Shown piece by piece: positions 5,006 to 7,200 of a stretch of DNA of 7,200 nt. Position numbers and translations under genes: made by a program. The first letter of the stretch is position 1; every line of letters begins with the position of its first letter. This DNA comes from Verrucomicrobiota bacterium (GTDB lineage Bacteria > Verrucomicrobiota > Verrucomicrobiia > Limisphaerales > UBA1100). The notes under the pieces are model-generated. The model was given only the letters and a program-made list of their open reading frames with translations. It was not told the origin of the DNA and made no database searches. The stretch spans positions 1 to 7,200 of the forward strand of contig JAPKDK010000152.1 of assembly GCA_028872645.1 (NCBI GenBank). Direction: 5' to 3'.

Positions 5006-7200
5006 GTGAAATTCCCGATGCTCATCATCGCCGCGTTGTTTATGGCGGGAGTGCTGATGGGCGAACGGATTTTGCTCCCACCCGAAACCGTGCTAGCGCT
5101 GGCATTGCTGACAGCGGGCGTGGCACTGGCCGCCGTGTGGCTGGGCCAACGCTGCGATGGGGCGGTGGCGGTTCACGTGGGATTTCTCAATGACCGACTT
5201 GGGATGGTGTCCGGCGTGGCGGATGTCGTGCGGCAAGTGGCATTGATTGCTACGATTGTGTTGATGGGTTGGGCTAACTACGCGCGGCAGACTGCGCCCA
5301 TTTCGCCGAATGATCTGCGGCATCTCATTCCGGAGGAGGGCGCAATCGTCACGCTGCGCGGCGAACTGGCGGCCACGCCGACAAGTCGCCGCGCGGTCGT
5401 GGTGGAGCGAACCTCGCTGCGCATGCGCGCCGAGAGCATTACGCGCCGAGGCCAAAGCCAACCCGCCCACGGCACGGTGATGGTGACGACCACCAATCAA
5501 CTGGGCGAAGATTTTTATGCTGGGCAAATCGTGGAGGTGGACGGCGTGCTCATCCAGCCCGAGCACGCGAAGGCACCGGGATTGTACGACCGCCGCGAAA
5601 GCCTCCGGCGGCGCGGCATTTATTTTGAACTGAATACCGACAAACTCACACGCTGGAAACTCATCCCGCAAACTTCTCCGCCGCGTCGTCCCTTGGCCGA
5701 TCGCTTTCGCGCGTGGGCGCGGCATAATCTCAGTCGAGGTTTGCCGGAACAAGACGAGGCGCTGGAGTTGCTGTGGGCGATGAGCCTCGGCTGGCGCGCG
5801 GCGCTCACGGGCGAGGTGGCCGCACCTTTTATGCAATCGGGCACGATGCATTTTTTTGCGATCAGCGGGTTGCACATTGGATTGGTGGCGGGAATTTTTG
5901 TGATCCTGCTGCGGGTGCTGCGCGTGCCGCGCGGCTGGGTGGGGGCGGTGGCGATTCCGTTGCTGTGGTTTTACACCGCGGCCACCGGCTGGCAACCCTC
6001 CGCAGTGCGGGCCACGGTGATGATGACGCTCATCCTCGCCGCGTGGTCGCTCAAGCGGCCGGTTAATATTTTGAACTCCCTCGGGATGGCGGCGTTTCTA
6101 ATTTTGCTGTGGGATCCGCAGCAACTTTTCCGCGCGAGCTTTCAGCTTTCCTTCGCCGTGGTGTTCAGCCTTGCGCTGGTGATGCCGCCCATCGTGGAGC
6201 GATTGCAAACGGGCGTGCGGCCGGATCCCTTTTTGCCACGCGAACTCTGGCCGCGCTGGCGGCGTTGGGTTTTGGAACCCTCGTATTGGTTGGTGGGCGC
6301 GATTGCCGTTTCCTTTTGCGCGTGGCTCGCATCGTTGCCGCTCATCGCGCATTACTTTCATTTGTTTAACCCAGTGGCACTGCTGGCTAATGTGCCGGTG
6401 GTGGCGTGCGGCACGTTGGCGTTGGCGAGCTGTATGGCGAGTTTTATTTGTGGCGGCTGGCTGGAGCCGCTCACGATTTTGTTCAATCATTCGGCGTGGT
6501 TTTTTATGAACTGTATGATGGCCATCAGCCAATGGACGGCCGACCTCCCCGGCGCGTGGCAATACGTACGTGCGCCCGCGCCGTGGATGATGGCCGGCTG
6601 GTACACGGTACTTTTCGGCGTGGGCACGGGTTGGTTTTTCAAACCCAACGTGCGCCGCTGGGCCTTGGGCGGCGGCGGCGTGTTTGTAGTTTTGTTATTG
6701 GCCAATTGGCAAACCGATCGACAGGAAGTACGGCTCACAATGTTGCCGGAAGGTCCGATGATTCACGTGGAGGCAAGCGCGCACACATCCGGTTTACTCA
6801 TCGACACCGGCGACGCGATGGCCGTCGAGTATACCGTGCAGCGCCATTTGCAAACACGCGGCGTGGATGCCCTGCAGGCGGTGGCGCTCACCCACGGCAT
6901 CGGCCATCACATAGGCGGCTTCACCAATTTACTGGCCGCGCAGCCGTTGGAACGCGTGTATTTGAGCCACGCCAAATCATCCTCACCATTTCAGAAAACA
7001 GTGCTGGCCAAATTAGCGCAACGCGGGAAATTGCAACACACCGTATCCGCCGGGGACACACTTGGGCCGTGGAAAGTTTTGCATCCGGCACCCGCCGATG
7101 ATTTTTCCAAGAGCACCGATGACGCCCTTGTACTGCGCGGCGAATTCCACGGCGTCCGAGTGTTGCTCCTCTCCGACCTTGGCCCGGACGGCTGCCAAGC
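5006..7200 (+). CDS. comEC: ComEC/Rec2-family DNA uptake channel protein (partial at the 3' end)
   Basis: ComEC forms the inner-membrane channel that passes single-stranded DNA into the cytoplasm during natural transformation. The frame is open for 731 codons to the window edge. It starts at GTG 5006 (MKFPMLIIAALFMAGVLMGE) or ATG 5018; an in-frame TAA at 4994 bars longer starts, and no Shine-Dalgarno site is visible. Domain order by eye: N-terminal membrane helices (about 5-45 and 75-92); an OB-like soluble stretch (about 100-200, with DFYAGQIVEVDGVL), as in DUF4131; then the Competence domain with GTMHFFAISGLHIGLVAG (279-296) and many hydrophobic segments to about residue 570; finally a metallo-beta-lactamase-like domain from about 575. 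In that last domain the usual DVGQGD and HxHxDH motifs are replaced by LPEGPM (580-585) and HGIGHH (630-635), while LIDTGD (598-603) and LLSDLG (722-727) remain. No other competence gene is in the window, so a working uptake system is inferred only from the family. Confidence 0.93.
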   Translation, partial: MKFPMLIIAALFMAGVLMGERILLPPETVLALALLTAGVALAAVWLGQRCDGAVAVHVGFLNDRLGMVSGVADVVRQVALIATIVLMGWANYARQTAPISPNDLRHLIPEEGAIVTLRGELAATPTSRRAVVVERTSLRMRAESITRRGQSQPAHGTVMVTTTNQLGEDFYAGQIVEVDGVLIQPEHAKAPGLYDRRESLRRRGIYFELNTDKLTRWKLIPQTSPPRRPLADRFRAWARHNLSRGLPEQDEALELLWAMSLGWRAALTGEVAAPFMQSGTMHFFAISGLHIGLVAGIFVILLRVLRVPRGWVGAVAIPLLWFYTAATGWQPSAVRATVMMTLILAAWSLKRPVNILNSLGMAAFLILLWDPQQLFRASFQLSFAVVFSLALVMPPIVERLQTGVRPDPFLPRELWPRWRRWVLEPSYWLVGAIAVSFCAWLASLPLIAHYFHLFNPVALLANVPVVACGTLALASCMASFICGGWLEPLTILFNHSAWFFMNCMMAISQWTADLPGAWQYVRAPAPWMMAGWYTVLFGVGTGWFFKPNVRRWALGGGGVFVVLLLANWQTDRQEVRLTMLPEGPMIHVEASAHTSGLLIDTGDAMAVEYTVQRHLQTRGVDALQAVALTHGIGHHIGGFTNLLAAQPLERVYLSHAKSSSPFQKTVLAKLAQRGKLQHTVSAGDTLGPWKVLHPAPADDFSKSTDDALVLRGEFHGVRVLLLSDLGPDGCQ

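Noticed and set aside
5093..5995. A 300-codon minus-strand open frame opposite comEC.
   Set aside because: It is antisense to the conserved ComEC core, including the HFFAISGLHIG motif. Its His/Arg/Gln-rich composition with no motif marks it as a shadow.
6406..7101. A 231-codon plus-strand open frame inside comEC.
   Set aside because: It overlaps comEC in another frame and is very Arg/Gly/His-rich with no domain. The comEC frame stays open throughout and keeps recognisable motifs.

Overview
The window is a densely packed chromosomal segment with a high estimated GC content, made of ordinary bacterial housekeeping genes. I see no insertion sequence, prophage, CRISPR array, tRNA or rRNA. The genome type fits Verrucomicrobiota or another PVC-related lineage. 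This rests on the Cys-rich form of Lgt, the scarcity of clear Shine-Dalgarno sites, and the mix of GlnD, PdxJ-AcpS and ComEC. It is an impression from protein character, not a database result.

Layout, left to right. Positions 1-221 (minus) hold the N-terminal S4 domain of an RluA-family pseudouridine synthase that runs off the left edge. Positions 218-973 (minus) hold lgt, whose stop overlaps the synthase start by four bases. A divergent gap of about 85 bases follows. Positions 1059-3824 (plus) encode a full-length GlnD with nucleotidyltransferase, HD and two ACT domains. It meets acpS (3829-4206, minus) tail to tail with only four bases between stops. pdxJ (4203-4943, minus) lies directly upstream of acpS with an ATGA overlap. 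After a 62-base divergent gap, comEC (5006 to beyond 7200, plus) runs off the right edge.

There are therefore two two-gene minus-strand units (lgt with the pseudouridine synthase gene, pdxJ with acpS) and two plus-strand genes. Functions cover lipoprotein maturation, rRNA or tRNA modification, nitrogen signalling, vitamin B6 synthesis, activation of acyl carrier protein, and DNA uptake. These are not one pathway; only pdxJ-acpS is a well-known conserved pair. No gene-free stretch exceeds 300 bases.

I do not find a clearly new system. The points worth a second look are the ComEC C-terminal domain with degraded metal-ligand motifs, a Cys-substituted active-site loop in Lgt, a sharp local G/C strand-skew reversal in the 3' end of glnD, and a perfect palindrome formed by the two facing stop codons of glnD and acpS.
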